The notes below the pieces were generated by a model. That model was not told where the DNA came from and searched no databases. It saw nothing but the letters and a program-made list of their open reading frames with translations. Positions 45,065-53,399 of a stretch of 64,000 bases of DNA are shown here, one piece after another; within the stretch, counting starts at the first letter, position 1; every line of letters starts with the position of its first letter. The position numbers and the translations under genes were made by a program. The stretch comes from Gonocerus acuteangulatus (lineage: Eukaryota; Arthropoda; Insecta; Hemiptera; Coreidae), in assembly GCA_946811695.1 (NCBI GenBank), contig OX328126.1:80122214-80186213 (forward strand), given 5' to 3'.

Positions 45065-47992
45065 CTGGAGGTAAAGGACACCATGTCACATATTTGTAAT
45101 TGTTCGGGAGATCCAATTTTCTAAAACTTTGAACTATTAAAATTTGTTTCTTTGTTACTTATAGAAACAGTTTAAAGAAAAGTTTTCACATTCTTATTGG
45201 CATAGGTAGGTAATTAGAAGTTTAGATCATAGTAAAACAAAACCAAGTCCTCCACATGGTGTCTTTAACCTTTAATGAAAACGGACATGATTTTAAATTT
45301 CACTGTCTTTAATAAACAATCTGTATAGATATGTACAATAAATAAATTTGGTCAACCAAACCCCCCCCCCCTACTCTCAAAGGTTATTTCATTGCCTCAA
45401 TGAATAGTCAAGTTGGAAACGTAGAAAGAGGTGTTGATGATTCTACAGAGGACTTAGAATTGGAAACTTTTAAGTTTAACATTTGATGGCTTAGCTGTTC
45501 CTCATAGCTCTATCCCATAGGTCCATAACTGTCTTATTATGGTATTGTATGTTGTCTGTTTAGTTTTTGAACCAAGTTTAGATTTAGGTCTGAGAAGTCC
45601 AAAGCGTTCCTTCAGTTCTCATTTCTTCAGTTTTATGTATATTTTTTTTACAAGCCCTCTCCCTAATATCATCGGTTTTTACAGAAGGGCACTCAGTTCG
45701 TCACAGGGGGAAAGTGACATGCGTACAGTTACGTTTACCTTTCTTAGGCGCATTCTGTTGTGCAGGACTCTTCCTGCTGTTCCCTGCGCCGAGGATGTTC
45801 ATAAGTTCTGCTTCCAGTTCTGGATCATCTTCCTCTCCGTCATCCAAGTCATCAACATTTGGCACAGCAAATAAACCCAACTGGAGGCAAGAAATAATAA
45901 TGATGAACTTAAAAGTAGAAATTAAATCGTTGTTATAAATATTGTTTATAAATAGGTCCGACATTTCTCTTTAATAATTGTAATGATTAAAACAAAAGTA
46001 ATTAAATACAGGAAGAACAATGTCAGTGTGAAATATCCGTATCTTAGGAAAGAGAAAAGAGTCAAAATGATAAGAAAATAGATATACTGACTACAATTTC
46101 ATCTTTATTCTGTAGGATTAACCCATTACCTCCCGGCATACCATTTATGGTACGTTTGGTAAGTATCTACTTGCTTGCCTCCTATACCTCCTAGGCACTT
46201 GCAAGGGCCTGTCCTGATTGGTCACAGAGAAAACTAACACTTGAAAAATTTCTAGGGCATTGAAACATAATCTATATAATTAATGCTTTATAATTTTTAT
46301 TATTTTTTTTTTTTTTAACTGCGCATCGAGAAATCTCGGCCATTAGCGCCGACACCCAGGGTGCAGCCAGGAATTTTTTCAACGAGCCCTGAGTTGAGAA
46401 AATGCCTTCCGCCGGTGAGGATCGAACCCACCATCTCCCACTTATGAATCTATGGCGCTAGCCACTAGACCACGGGAGACCCCTATTTTTGAAGTTAATA
46501 TTATCCTAGCAACTATTTTTAATAAATTGGAAGTAATTAATTGTCATTATAGAAGGTTATAGACTTGAGTACTCAAGTGTACCATATAAGATTCACTGGG
46601 CAGTTATGGTGTCCTTTTATATAAATATGTTGGCACACAGTTGTTTTGAGATTACTGTTTATATGTGTATATTTATTTATGTTTATGTGTGTTTATATGT
46701 TTTGTAGTCTACCACACAAAATAGTTTTTTTTTGGAAAATGATCTATATATTTTCATAAATTTTATTATTTGCAAACAGTAATTATTATTTAATACAGCA
46801 ATTTTTTATAAGTAGTTAGTTTATAATAATTAACCCCTGCTGTGTATAAAGTTCCTGACACAATAATCCCAAGGACTCAGATTTATACATTTCTTTATGA
46901 TTATATGAAGCAGTTTTACTCTAGATCTTAATTGATTAATTGGATTTGACTATTTTCTACATTATGACATCGGAGTGATTTTATAGAGTACTTGAATATA
47001 ACTACGTAACTGATAAATCAAGATAGAACTGGTTTATTGTAAACAAGAGGAAATAGTGTTTACCCCACTTTTATTTCGAACTCAGGGAATTAGCAAAATA
47101 TTGAGGATAAATATTTGTTAAAATAGTTGAATTAAACATTTAATAGAACCGATAATATTTAATAAAATATCCTAAATGGCTGTCAACAGATGACATGTAA
47201 CATTTTATGTTTGACTCAAATTTATTGACAGAAATTTATTTTTTAGGCCGAATTCAAACTTCGAATATTAGAATATTTGGAAATTTGTGACTTTTTTTTG
47301 TTATTAGAGTGGGATTATAATAATCCCACAGATAATTTATGACACCACCCCCTCCTTCTGATATATAAAGAGAATAGATGCTATAAACAAATTAATGCTT
47401 AAATACTAGCATCATCTAATGCAAAAAATAGTATTCAGTTTTTTTTTAATTTTTGAAGTTATCAGAAAGTTATTTTGATATACAGAATTTTAGAAATTTG
47501 CTTTCTTTTAACATAAAAACTGTTGATAAAGCATCCTGATATTTTAAGAATTTCAATACTTCTAATTATTTATTTAATGTAGATAAATATAATAAAACTG
47601 AAAATTGCCAGTTAAGAAAATCAATCAGAATAAATTTTAAAATTTTGATTCGAGTTAATCAAGAAGAATAAGCCAAATATAAAGGATTATCCAAAAGATT
47701 GACACAACTCAAAGCATTACCACTGAAACAATAAAAACTATATTTCCACCAATGAATTAATTTATACATAGATAAGAAGAAATATAATTACATATAGTAA
47801 GTGCATACATGTTTTCAGAGAGAACCTAATTTTTTGGTTGCTAGTGCCATTTATAATTATTATCAGCAAAGTAAACATCCTTCTCAAAGAAATTTTAATT
47901 GCCTTGAAATAATAATTCCAAAGGAATACCTGGGACAAGTCAGTTTTCCCCCTTGACTGCCTTTGAGCGGGCTCCCTTTTACTTTTATACAT
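20475..47992 (-). CDS. lgd: Lethal giant discs / CC2D1 family protein
   Basis: Sixteen exons join in phase with GT-AG introns (5' to 3'): 47930-47992, 45739-45880, 44824-44927, 40311-40480, 39852-39979, 38942-39168, 37724-37883, 36664-36882, 34981-35172, 34059-34246, 32802-32930, 31742-31917, 30554-30674, 30028-30179, 22525-22615, 20475-20591. They total 792 codons plus stop, close to Drosophila Lgd. Four DM14 repeats lie near residues 125-175, 232-285, 340-395 and 475-525, with Pro-rich linkers between (residues 297-330 and 420-465). The C2 domain covers about 615-770 and includes NTDLNDNDLELRIIQGVNYN and KGGFLRSDSLVGT. The C-terminus is MDGRKPVGGKLEV followed by VKEKWLLID. Lgd/CC2D1 proteins bind the ESCRT-III subunit Shrub/CHMP4 through DM14 repeats and act in endosomal sorting and Notch trafficking. 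Exon 1 is only 21 codons, and exon 2 starts LGLFAVPNVDD as expected for the family. Introns hold many transposons; the largest (7.4 kb, exons 14-15) holds a Penelope element. No disabling lesion is seen. Confidence 0.95.
20877..21115. repeat. Retroposon-like repeat bounded by 47-bp T run and ATTATTATGA tail
   Basis: A pure T run at 20877-20923 is followed by about 170 bp of GC-richer sequence (AAGGCCAGACCTATAGAG, CAAGAGGGTACCGTATTTTC), ending in TATATTATTATGA. It lies in the last lgd intron. No A/B boxes or coding potential are seen. Confidence 0.45.
21265..21560 (+). repeat. Dispersed repeat H, copy 1
   Basis: It shares TTTTAAGCACTTATTCCTCC, then TTTTGTAGGGAATTTAGTATG and TTTCCCAACCGTTGTTGAGA, with 34440-34740 and with two copies at the right edge. 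It lies in an lgd intron. No coding potential or termini could be defined. Confidence 0.5.
22730..22763 (-). ncRNA. Hammerhead-ribozyme-like core of the Penelope element
   Basis: On the minus strand CTGAGGA (CUGANGA core) is followed by a hairpin (GCTGG with CTAGC, one G-U) and GAAACGTC. It has the same layout, with one extra A before stem II, as the motifs at 11869 and 12669, although the hairpin sequence differs. That supports conservation of structure over sequence. Confidence 0.5.
22760..25825 (-). pseudogene. Penelope-like reverse transcriptase with GIY-YIG endonuclease, disrupted
   Basis: Read 5' to 3' on the minus strand, an N-terminal part (about 25825-25303) has LSKGFNFAVAPRRIPVEKI. 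A stop lies near 25303 and a frameshift near 25222 in a GA-rich run, then SVTADKGNSTVVMKKEDY. A foreign insertion interrupts between about 25120 and 24427. The RT core resumes at 24420 with PPRIYGLPKIHKEDIPLRPIV, shifts frame near 23975, and continues with GASMGSPLSPVAAEIYM and the catalytic-box segment YVDNTFVIW. The second catalytic Asp of YxDD is Asn here (codon 23818-23820). A further frameshift near 23318 leads into the GIY-YIG endonuclease (GVYSIPCSCGKEYIGQTGR). Several lesions plus the active-site change make it inactive. Confidence 0.85.
24427..25005. mobile_element. LTR-like or TRIM-like insertion inside the Penelope body
   Basis: The 579-bp segment starts TGTTATAATATT and ends AATATAACA, the TG...CA short inverted ends of LTR elements. 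It contains imperfect hairpins AGCCACACGTTGATGTGCCA and GCCTCTACGTTAGGAGCC. It has no ORF. It separates the Penelope TADKGN motif from the LPKIH motif. A clean target duplication was not found, and a further 100 bp of non-Penelope sequence (25006-25110) adjoins it, so the boundaries are approximate. Confidence 0.5.
26027..26052. repeat. (GA)n microsatellite
   Basis: Thirteen uninterrupted AG/GA units just beyond the Penelope element in the same lgd intron. Confidence 0.9.
26053..28540. other. Intronic sequence without recognisable features
   Basis: This is lgd intron 14. It is AT-rich, with a somewhat GC-richer block near 26790-27040 and a single pogo-like end (ACAGTAGAGACTCAATAC at 27733) for which no partner was found. 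No exon is supported. Confidence 0.5.
28541..29040. mobile_element. Foldback repeat family G, copy split by another MITE
   Basis: It contains GCCTTAGCTTTGG, then AGTATTGATAA, and after the inserted MITE CTATCTCCCTTGCCTGACCTCTC. These elements recur at 40030, 53400 and 62610. The complement of one side resembles the other, as expected of a foldback element. Confidence 0.55.
28690..28868. mobile_element. Short palindromic MITE nested in repeat G
   Basis: The left arm TAAGGGTGGGTTTACACTAG and the right arm (complement TAAGGGTGCGTTTACACTAG) continue pairing for about 60 bp through GATATTTATATCAGAGAGAAATT-type sequence. The ends and a TA or TTA duplication suggest a PIF/Harbinger-like MITE. It splits repeat G between ATTGATAAGCA and CTATTGATAAACACT. 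Confidence 0.65.
31965..32040 (+). repeat. Divergent fragment of SINE family D
   Basis: GGGGGAAACAGGCACACAGG and CATAATACTGACAACACTATCC weakly match the core seen at 38175, 44339 and 49690. Confidence 0.35.
32241..32330 (+). repeat. tRNA-derived SINE head fragment
   Basis: GGGCAATATTAGCTCAGTAGTAGAGCACTG matches the A-box region of the SINE at 8250-8491. The B-box half is degraded. It lies in an lgd intron. Confidence 0.45.
33180..33809. mobile_element. hAT-like non-autonomous transposon
   Basis: The left end TAGAGCCGCCACATG and the right end complement CAGGGCCGCCACATC are inverted repeats. The 8-bp sequence CACATTTG flanks both sides exactly (33172-33179 and 33810-33817), a hAT-type duplication. 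There is no transposase. It carries a nested TTAA-type MITE. It lies in lgd intron 10, between exons 10 and 11. Confidence 0.8.
33504..33713. mobile_element. piggyBac-like MITE nested in the hAT element
   Basis: The ends CCCTTAATTAGTGGCG and CGCCACTAATTAAGGG are perfect 16-bp inverted repeats, flanked by TTAA at 33500-33503 and 33714-33717. A small palindrome CGGGTCATATTGACCCG lies just inside the left end. Confidence 0.8.
33823..33974. mobile_element. Palindromic TTAA-flanked MITE
   Basis: The arms CCACTGGTGTGTATAAAG and CTTTATACACACCAGTGG pair for about 65 bp, with a short loop near 33885-33912. TTAA flanks both ends (33819-33822 and 33975-33978). It starts five bases after the hAT target duplication. 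Confidence 0.75.
34440..34740 (+). repeat. Dispersed repeat H, copy 2
   Basis: It contains TTTAGGCACTTATTTCACTG, TTTTTTGTAGAGAATTTAGTAAGC and CTGTTAATAAAACATTTTTTTC. These motifs are shared with 21265 and with the right-edge copies. It lies in lgd intron 9, between exons 9 and 10. Confidence 0.55.
35225..35385 (+). repeat. Retroposon 3' fragment with GAT-rich tail
   Basis: GC-rich sequence (GGCCTCCCAGGGCTGCTGC, GACGGAGCCACCTAGTGG) ends in ATGATAATGATGATGAT. The tail form suggests a LINE or SINE 3' end. It lies in lgd intron 8, between exons 8 and 9. Confidence 0.4.
36185..36530 (+). repeat. Unclassified retroposon-like block with ATT tail
   Basis: A GC-richer, non-coding block ends in ATTATTATTATT (about 36515-36530), in the same lgd intron as the 35225 fragment. 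Both strands show short open frames without recognisable products. Confidence 0.35.
37085..37505. repeat. Degenerate Penelope-type terminal inverted repeat
   Basis: The flanks AAACCTAATG-type/GTTATAATTAC and GTAATTATAAC-type sequence, AGTTTTCTC-type segments and the hairpin core pair across a spacer. One arm has CCAGAAGATG then GATTCGAAACATC; the other (minus) has CTGGAGATG then GGTTCGAAATG. The hammerhead-like core is eroded in both (CTG to CAG, GAAACATC to GAAATGTT). It lies between lgd exons 7 and 8. Confidence 0.4.
37236..37316 (+). repeat. Short tandem repeat, unit about 32-36 bp
   Basis: AATACAATATATAAGGTAT with trailing ATAATAATA units recurs about two and a half times within the spacer of the Penelope-like inverted repeat. 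Confidence 0.7.
38175..38400 (+). repeat. SINE family D copy
   Basis: It contains GACCTGAACTTGAAACTTGTG (B-box-like), TTTAATGGGTACC and CCGGAGCATAGTACTGAC, then TACACTGTCTCCCTAGAG. The core recurs at 44339 and 49690. A tRNA origin is suggested by the B-box-like element only. Confidence 0.5.
39203..39260 (+). repeat. SINE 3' fragment with A tail
   Basis: GCGGTGCTAATGACCATAGC then GATGCACCGTAAAAAAAAA matches the 3' end of the copy at 59645 and the SINE at 46303. Confidence 0.45.
40030..40185 (+). repeat. Foldback repeat family G, copy 2
   Basis: It shares TAGTGTTTAATGTTTATC and AATACTTAGAAGACTGAAAAC with the copies at 53400 and 62610. It lies in lgd intron 4, between exons 4 and 5. Confidence 0.55.
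41470..42031 (-). pseudogene. Tigger transposase, DDE domain remnant
   Basis: On the minus strand NFDETALFFRAWQTR (first catalytic Asp region) is followed, after a frameshift near 41820, by KGKTCTEDKQSKDRLTVMLC and ANKKAWTTMPIMSEW. The second-Asp region usually reads LDNCPAHP-like; here it is MVNKACHP, so the catalytic Asp is lost. An in-frame stop also lies near 41910. The N-terminal DNA-binding part continues on the far side of the LINE-like insertion (ATG near 43821). Confidence 0.7.
42040..43781 (+). mobile_element. ORF1-only LINE-like retroposon (HAL1-like)
   Basis: The element contains a short 5' leader, an intact ORF1 and about 670 bp of AT-rich 3' sequence ending in (TTGA)n. There is no endonuclease or reverse transcriptase ORF. 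The 8-bp ATTTTTTA occurs immediately before (42032-42039) and after (43782-43789). Removing the element and one copy of this repeat reconnects the Tigger transposase frame across the junction, which independently fixes the boundaries. Confidence 0.75.
42167..43078 (+). CDS. LINE ORF1-like RNA-binding protein, intact
   Basis: This is an uninterrupted 303-codon ORF within the retroposon. Residues about 20-75 form a charged coiled coil (KSNEEAKIYKEELEKTKERV). An RRM-like segment starts at about residue 76 (QRRRKNLILHNFPES), followed by a basic C-terminal nucleic-acid-binding region (SFSDDLPKEIRFKRREMIP, then LFMNGQLYSLEDL). This order matches the ORF1 proteins of L1-like and many insect LINE elements, which trimerise and chaperone element RNA. 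The tail carries two near-identical 20-residue repeats (EEMKEASAADDTS...MKK, about 42846-42965) and a basic end (FRRRATSGKSPRRK). The absence of stops, despite sitting in a decayed host transposon, suggests recent insertion. Expression is unknown. Confidence 0.75.
   Translation: MDNDFQCKAGPSLDDVFKMLTLIHKDIKKSNEEAKIYKEELEKTKERVQALETAQKDLVTELQNLHKIIEKQDTQRRRKNLILHNFPESMDETPVSLVDGFVHLTEEKLQIPLQKIELDCAIRLGRRLEGKIRPVLVQFNSSWRKYEILRSNNQIKKNGLSFSDDLPKEIRFKRREMIPYLTEARKNNIHAVLRRDKLFMNGQLYSLEDLKRNKYSMETSATAKPSEEMKEASAADDTSSLMKKAYEEMKEASAADDTSRPMKKTYEEMEKNVAERTSAKLETFAFRRRATSGKSPRRKMLIL
43755..43782 (+). repeat. (TTGA)n tail of the ORF1-only element
   Basis: Seven TTGA units close the retroposon just before the target duplication. 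Such simple-repeat tails replace poly(A) in several LINE clades. Confidence 0.85.
44196..44246. repeat. (TA)n microsatellite
   Basis: About 25 TA units begin nine bases after the right end of the Tigger element, possibly expanded from its TA target site. Confidence 0.9.
44339..44480 (+). repeat. SINE family D copy
   Basis: GAATGGGTACCAGC, GCAGCCGGAGCATAGTACTA and CACACTATCTCCCTAGAGTG, then CCGTATGGCC, match the 38175 and 49690 copies. Confidence 0.5.
44998..45062. repeat. (TA)n microsatellite
   Basis: About 30 TA units with one TC interruption near the start, between lgd exons 2 and 3. The remainder of that intron (45063-45738) holds only a C run at 45361-45370. Confidence 0.9.
46303..46483 (-). 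repeat. tRNA-derived SINE, apparently full length
   Basis: On the minus strand the tRNA-like head begins GGGTCTCCCGTGGTCTAGTG (A box) with B box GGTTCGATCC. The body CAGGGCTCGTTGAAAAAATT, GCTGCACCCTGGGTGTCGGC and GCTAATGGCC and a 14-bp A tail follow. It is the best-preserved member of the family also seen at 8732, 39203, 54808 and 59645, and lies in lgd intron 1. Confidence 0.8.
46484..47929. other. lgd intron 1 sequence, nothing recognisable
   Basis: AT-rich intronic sequence. No exon, RNA gene or definable transposon was found. Confidence 0.5.
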
Positions 47993-48283
47993 GATTTTCT
48001 TTCTTGATAATAACTAAAATAGATAAATACACGGAGACATGACAATAAAATAGTCTCGAGGAAGCTATTGGCACAAATTGTAACAGTTGCAGCAACCTCC
48101 AAGTCTCCATAGAGAAACGGCAAAGAGTGTTGCTTTTTTTCTGAGGAATGACAACTAATAGCAAATATTTTCAAGCAATATTTGCAAACGTTGTTTTGCC
48201 CTATAAATTATTTCTAATGATTATTTTGGTAGTAAAATAAAAAATAACTAATTTATAGTAAGTGTGTGGGGATGTGGTTTATG

Positions 48284-48330
48284 ACTGAAAGAGGAATAGA
48301 GCGCTGTGAACGATGGCGGCCTATAAAAAT
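48284..48330 (-). promoter_or_regulatory. lgd: Candidate lgd core promoter
   Basis: About 290 bp upstream of the lgd start codon, a minus-strand initiator-like TCAGT (48288-48284) lies next to a GC-rich island. That island contains GATGGCGGC on the plus strand, a YY1-like motif often found at transcription starts. No TATA box is in place. The call is by position and composition only. Confidence 0.3.
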
Positions 48331-48439
48331 AACAAATAAACATCCATTTTCTTAATTCACTATACTTTATTACCTTAACGAATATATTTAAAGTTTTTAA
48401 TTAAATTTGATTGTCCATTATAATTAACTCAGAATTATA

Positions 48440-49689
48440 GGACTTTCGAAGTGGAACTAGGGTATCTATCCTCCTTCTAGATATAGATATGTATCCACTG
48501 GAGATGGATGCATAAACTAACTGTCATATACAGGGAGAACACATAACTTATTTAGACTGACTAGACAACTTCCAAAGAGTTAAGCGTAACCAATGAAGTT
48601 GTGTGACCATACGTATACAGACTATAAACTAAGATGATGCTAGGATACGGAAGCGCGTGAATATGGGATCAGAGCTGGCAGGGGTCAGTGCTGGGGCCCC
48701 AGACATGGAAAGTTTTGTTTCACGGGTGTGAGAGAAGGTTGAATGAGAGTGGCATAGATATGATTGCTTTCGCGGATATTGGTGTCGTGATAGTGAAGGG
48801 TGAGTCCAGGAGAGCGAAAGGCTGGTGTGGATGTGGGGTTGATAGAACATTGGATGACTGAGGATAAAATGGTGGAAGCTGGGGACGTAGGTATTCCTTT
48901 CAAGAGATCTGTCCGCAAGCTTGTGACATACGAAGGAGGCGAATGTGCTTTGGGTTGTAGGGTGCAACAGCATCTTTGTATCTCCGGGAGGAGGGCTAGG
49001 TGGGAGGGAGTTGGGGGCTTAAAAGAGCTGGGCAGGCCTCTTATCGTTTCCTACCTCCTTAGACGTATACAATGTCGATGAGAACAGTGACAGGAAGATT
49101 GGCATCAGGAACAGGTGGTGTAACCTCCGCTTTAATATTCCCTCCACAAAAAATAATTCTTGCTGTTTTGGGGGAAAAGTATCTAGATAGACACATTTTA
49201 CAGTTTTCTACCCGGTGGGGGTCCGGAAAGCATGTGGGAAATATCTATGAAAAGCTCTTGTATTTTTCATTCATCATTACCTTTAACTTTTCTTCAGGCT
49301 ATAGTCCTCTTTGACCTTTCTGACCTCCCCATCCCTCTCTTTTGGGTCTATTGACATGTACCCTGGGAGAATCCATCTTCTTTCTATATTTTCACCCTGG
49401 TCATTTAACTGCTAACTTTCATCTTTCTCCAACACCTGGCATTCATTGGCATGCAGTATTTTAGTTATTATTGAAGATTCAAAATATAATTATTCTCTAT
49501 TGTACTTATGTAATTTTACCTGGTTGTTTTGATAATCTGTCCACACACTAACAGATCAGTCCATACTAAGTTTTATGAAAAACTATTGTTCATTTACCGT
49601 TTCATAATGTTGAGTAACTTATTTTTTAGGAAATTGGTAACAGCTTTATTCTGCCCACAAATATATTCTTGTTTTCAGGCAACATAGGG
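48440..49689. other. Unassigned upstream region with a GC-richer block
   Basis: Positions 48640-49070 are markedly GC-richer than their surroundings and give short open frames on both strands, none resembling a known protein. This could be old transposon sequence. No exon is supported. Confidence 0.4.
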
Positions 49690-49800
49690 TGCGGCATGCC
49701 TACAAAGTGGGAAATCAAGCAGCCGGAGCATAGTACTGACCACACTATCTCCCTAGTGTGCCGTATGGTCAAGAATTAGATTCCTCCTATTAAGGGTTAA
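49690..49800 (+). repeat. SINE family D copy
   Basis: GCAGCCGGAGCATAGTACTG and CCACACTATCTCCCTAGTGT, then CCGTATGG, identify it as the same family as 38175 and 44339. Confidence 0.55.
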
Positions 49801-50775
49801 GGGACTGATTTCTTTTTTTAAATAATGTACATAAGTAACATATTTAGTAGACATAGCATAGGAAATATATATAAAAAAAACAAAAAAAAAAACGGAACTG
49901 GCTAAGGGAGTCCTTATTTTAAAGAAAACATGATGATTCTGATGAGATGGATGGGGATCTTTAGCTATTCTTGCTAATGAACACCGTCAACAATGCAAAT
50001 AAGCAGTACAAACGTAAATACTGGTAAATTGAAAATAGATTTGTCTTGATGTAAAATCAAAACTCTAAATGGTATTTAACCTTGTAGCCGCTAACTGTCG
50101 TGCGGAACTAGCAGGTCTAGTTGCACCTTAACTGTGAGATAAGATTGTGGTGCTCTCGGCCCTGGTGGTCCTTCTCGTTCTTTCTATACCATTTTTCCTT
50201 CTTACATTTGTGAAAAAACAATAAACTTTTTCATTCTAATTTTTGATAAAGACTTTGTACACGCACACCGAGGAGTTATGTTTTATCAATAATTTTTGTT
50301 TTCACCTTTAATTCCAAAATCTGCCTAATTTCATCGGCCCTGACTACTTCAGACGATAATGGCCAAGCCATGTTAAATACAATGTAAAAGAAAACTGTTA
50401 AGATTTAGAGGCTGTAGGCTTCTTTGTAGCGAATAAAATATAATGGCTGGGTTGAGCAACAGGCCGGAACCTACAAGCGACGCTGCCCAATCGCTCATGC
50501 CTATTGTAGCCAGTCCTCCCTCATTCCTACAGCACTCCAGCTTAATATTAATGTGAGCGATGCCGCTCTGAGACTTATCGCTCGTATCGTACCCGAGGCC
50601 TAAGACAGTACAGATGGTAGAGAAGGGACAAGGAGGCGCACTAGAGCCGCCACAATCTACAGATACGAGTAGACCTGGCCCACTCTTCCAACCTGTGAAG
50701 ACGTCCATCCCAGGAGTTGCTCCCCACAATGGACCTTAACATGACTTAATATAAGATGCCTGATGTTGAACCTAA

Positions 50776-52187
50776 CACCTTGGCTGCGGATGACGCAGAT
50801 CTGTGTCATCACAAAGCCACTCTCTGTGACGGATAACGCAGATGTACGTCATGACGGCTGACTGGCAAAGCTTGAATTAAAAATGTTGGGGTTAAGCTAC
50901 AAACCTCCAGAGTAGCTTATTCAATTTTCCGTCGTCTCAGGAAGTGTCTCGATTCTTACTCTAAAATCGTTCCGGGCTCAGACCTTTCTGCGAATTTTTG
51001 CAAGCGTTTCTTCACAACACAGAGTAAGGACATGTTTTTACTACAATTTCTTTAAACTGGTTGATTGTACTGCTTTTTTTTTTTCAATTGTAATTATACT
51101 TTGGTGACGTAATGTAGTTATTAGAATATTTTTTTAAAGTTAATTTGTTGAAAATGTTGCTCTAATTAATTTTCTTAGTGAATAATGTACTACTCATTGT
51201 TTGTACAGGTTTTGTTGTTTTTTAATTATTAATTAATTTTTATATGAATTTGGTATTGGTGTTAGTATTTAGAACAAAAAATAAATTATAAGAATATTAA
51301 TGCTAGAGAGTTAGTTAGTTGAAAATTTTGCTCTAATTACTTTTTATAGTGAATAACGTACTACTCATTATTTGTACAGGTTTTGTTGTTTTTTAATTAT
51401 TAATTTTTATTCGAATTTTGAAATGTTTTTAGTTATTAGAAAAAAAAAAATAAATTATAAGAATATTTATGCTAGTTAGTTCGTTGAAAATGTTGCTCTA
51501 ATTACTTTTGTTAGTGAATTCGTACTGCTTATTGTTTGTACAGGTTCTTATTAAATATATGATAATAATCATAACATCGTATTTTCAATTCCTTTTTACC
51601 AAATATATAGAATAAAACTATTATGGCAGAAAAAAAATTGGTAGCCAAGTCACTTTTATGAGTATTGATGTTTTATTCTATAAAATTATAAATAATAGTC
51701 AAATATACAAATAAAATATCTACTGGGAGATCCTGGATATGAGATTAGCATTCTTCATAAATTTTACTTGGTAGAAATACAAACAAGAAATGATGGTTAT
51801 CACACTTCTCTTATTCTCAACCGCGAACTACGTAGTCTAAAAATTATATACTATAATTAATTAAAATTAAATAGTTATTTTTATTGTTTCAAGACAAATT
51901 AGCTTGGGGATAAATGACATAAAGAGGTAACTTATAAAACATATCCTCCGATTGTACTGACGGAGACCCGCTACACACATGTAATACGTAATTGCATACA
52001 CAATTCAGTGAAGAATTGTCGATGACACACATGTACATTATGGTAAAAAAACATGTTTCTGAAGAAAATTATCCAGAATTTCCAATGGGTAAGTTATTTT
52101 TTCACACTAATAAAACAAATGAAATCATAAAATAAAAAATTGCAATTTTTTTAGTGATTCGGGTTTACCGCTCCCGCAGTCAAAGTG
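50776..52187. mobile_element. piggyBac-like non-autonomous element with internal tandem repeats
   Basis: The left end CACCTTGGCTGCGG and the right end complement CACTTTGACTGCGG are inverted repeats. The right side is flanked by TTAA (52188-52191) and the left by CTAA (50772-50775, probably a mutated TTAA). Two copies of a GGATAACGCAGATGTACGTCAT-like motif lie just inside the left end. There is no transposase. The interior is an AT-rich tandem array. Confidence 0.6.
51148..51560 (+). repeat. Tandem repeat, unit about 165-171 bp, about 2.4 copies
   Basis: GTTGAAAATGTTGCTCTAAT recurs near 51150, 51319 and 51483, each followed by TAGTGAAT and then TTGTACAGGTT. The spacing is about 170 and 164 bp. 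The array lies within the piggyBac-like element. Confidence 0.75.
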
Positions 52188-53399
52188 TTAAACAGGTTCA
52201 AAACGCTGCAGTATAACTTAATGTTTTAAACAATTTTGGGGAGCAACTTCTGCCATTAACTTCAAGAATAACTCTTTTCATTGAAAATAAATCTTTGCTA
52301 GATTTATTAGGAAGAATTACTTATTTTAAGAAGAAAGGACGTGATTTCCTTAGAGCTGCAAATAATGAGGATTTAAGGATGATAGGAAATCTGAGGATGG
52401 GGCTCACTCAATACTCATGGCTCTACTAAAAAGGCGTGATCAACAAATCAAACTATTTATTTTAACAAATAAAATGAACAAAAATTATTCCATGTGGATT
52501 TGAAATAAAGAGAAATAAGAGACCCCAAGGATAGTAAAATAGATGCACCATGCAACATGGGAGAAGTGATTTTCAAATCTGATCACAAGTTTTAATTCAT
52601 TATATTTCACAAAAATAATAGTAAATAGATATTTCAAAGATTTGTCAATGCTCGTACAATTGGATTAATATAATACAATAAATTTTAAATTAACTAATTA
52701 AAAAAATTCATAAAATAAACGATTTTGTACATAAAGATTTAAAATTAGATGAACCTATTACCTACTGGAATGCAGATGCCAGAGCATCTAACACAGAGCA
52801 ATTCTTTATCTCCTATAAATAACAAATCCATTTTTTAGAGAAACAAAAACTAATTTAATTTGTTTTAGTTTGGTACTTAAATTGCCCTTAAAAATAGTTT
52901 TGACGGAATGCAATTAACATAAATTTGCAGAGTATGATTTGTAAATATATATTATGGAAATAATATACTTTACTATCTGACTTAACGCTTTAACATAATT
53001 TTTTGTACAGATTTATCCCAAAAACAAAATATTTGTTCGTCTTTTTTGTTGCTGTTTTTTTATTTTAATGCTTAACACTGAAGTGAACTTAACAAATAAC
53101 AATTCCGATGAAAGATTATAAAAGACTAGAAGGATAACACAGTTGGTAGTTAAATAAGAAAATAAAAACATAACAGATGAAGAAATAACGGGATTTATGG
53201 TTCAGGAAACAGGTGAAGGTGTATTATGCACTCTATGAAGGATTAATTGTTGTTTAATACAGCTGAATGATATATTCATTGGCTATAGCCTGTTCAGGTA
53301 AATTGAAAAGTTTAATTGCCCATGCGTGGACTAAAGGGAAATCTTCCTTTTAATTCGCCTTTCTGTTCGGGTATTTGTAAAGCCATTTAATGAACTAGA
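52188..53399. other. Intergenic AT-rich sequence
   Basis: Nothing recognisable was found on either strand. Confidence 0.5.

Noticed and set aside
46410..46483. Functional tRNA gene
   Set aside because: The A and B boxes are good, but the sequence is joined to a SINE body and A tail, and the cloverleaf arms do not pair cleanly.
48629..48973. Overlapping open frames on both strands, 77-114 codons
   Set aside because: Several frames are open simultaneously in a GC-richer block. His/Ser/Pro-rich translations without motifs look like non-coding sequence.
50373..50729. Minus-strand 118-codon open frame (MWGATPGMDVFTGWKSGPGL)
   Set aside because: No domain, no splice support and composition like a GC-rich repeat. 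Not called as a gene.
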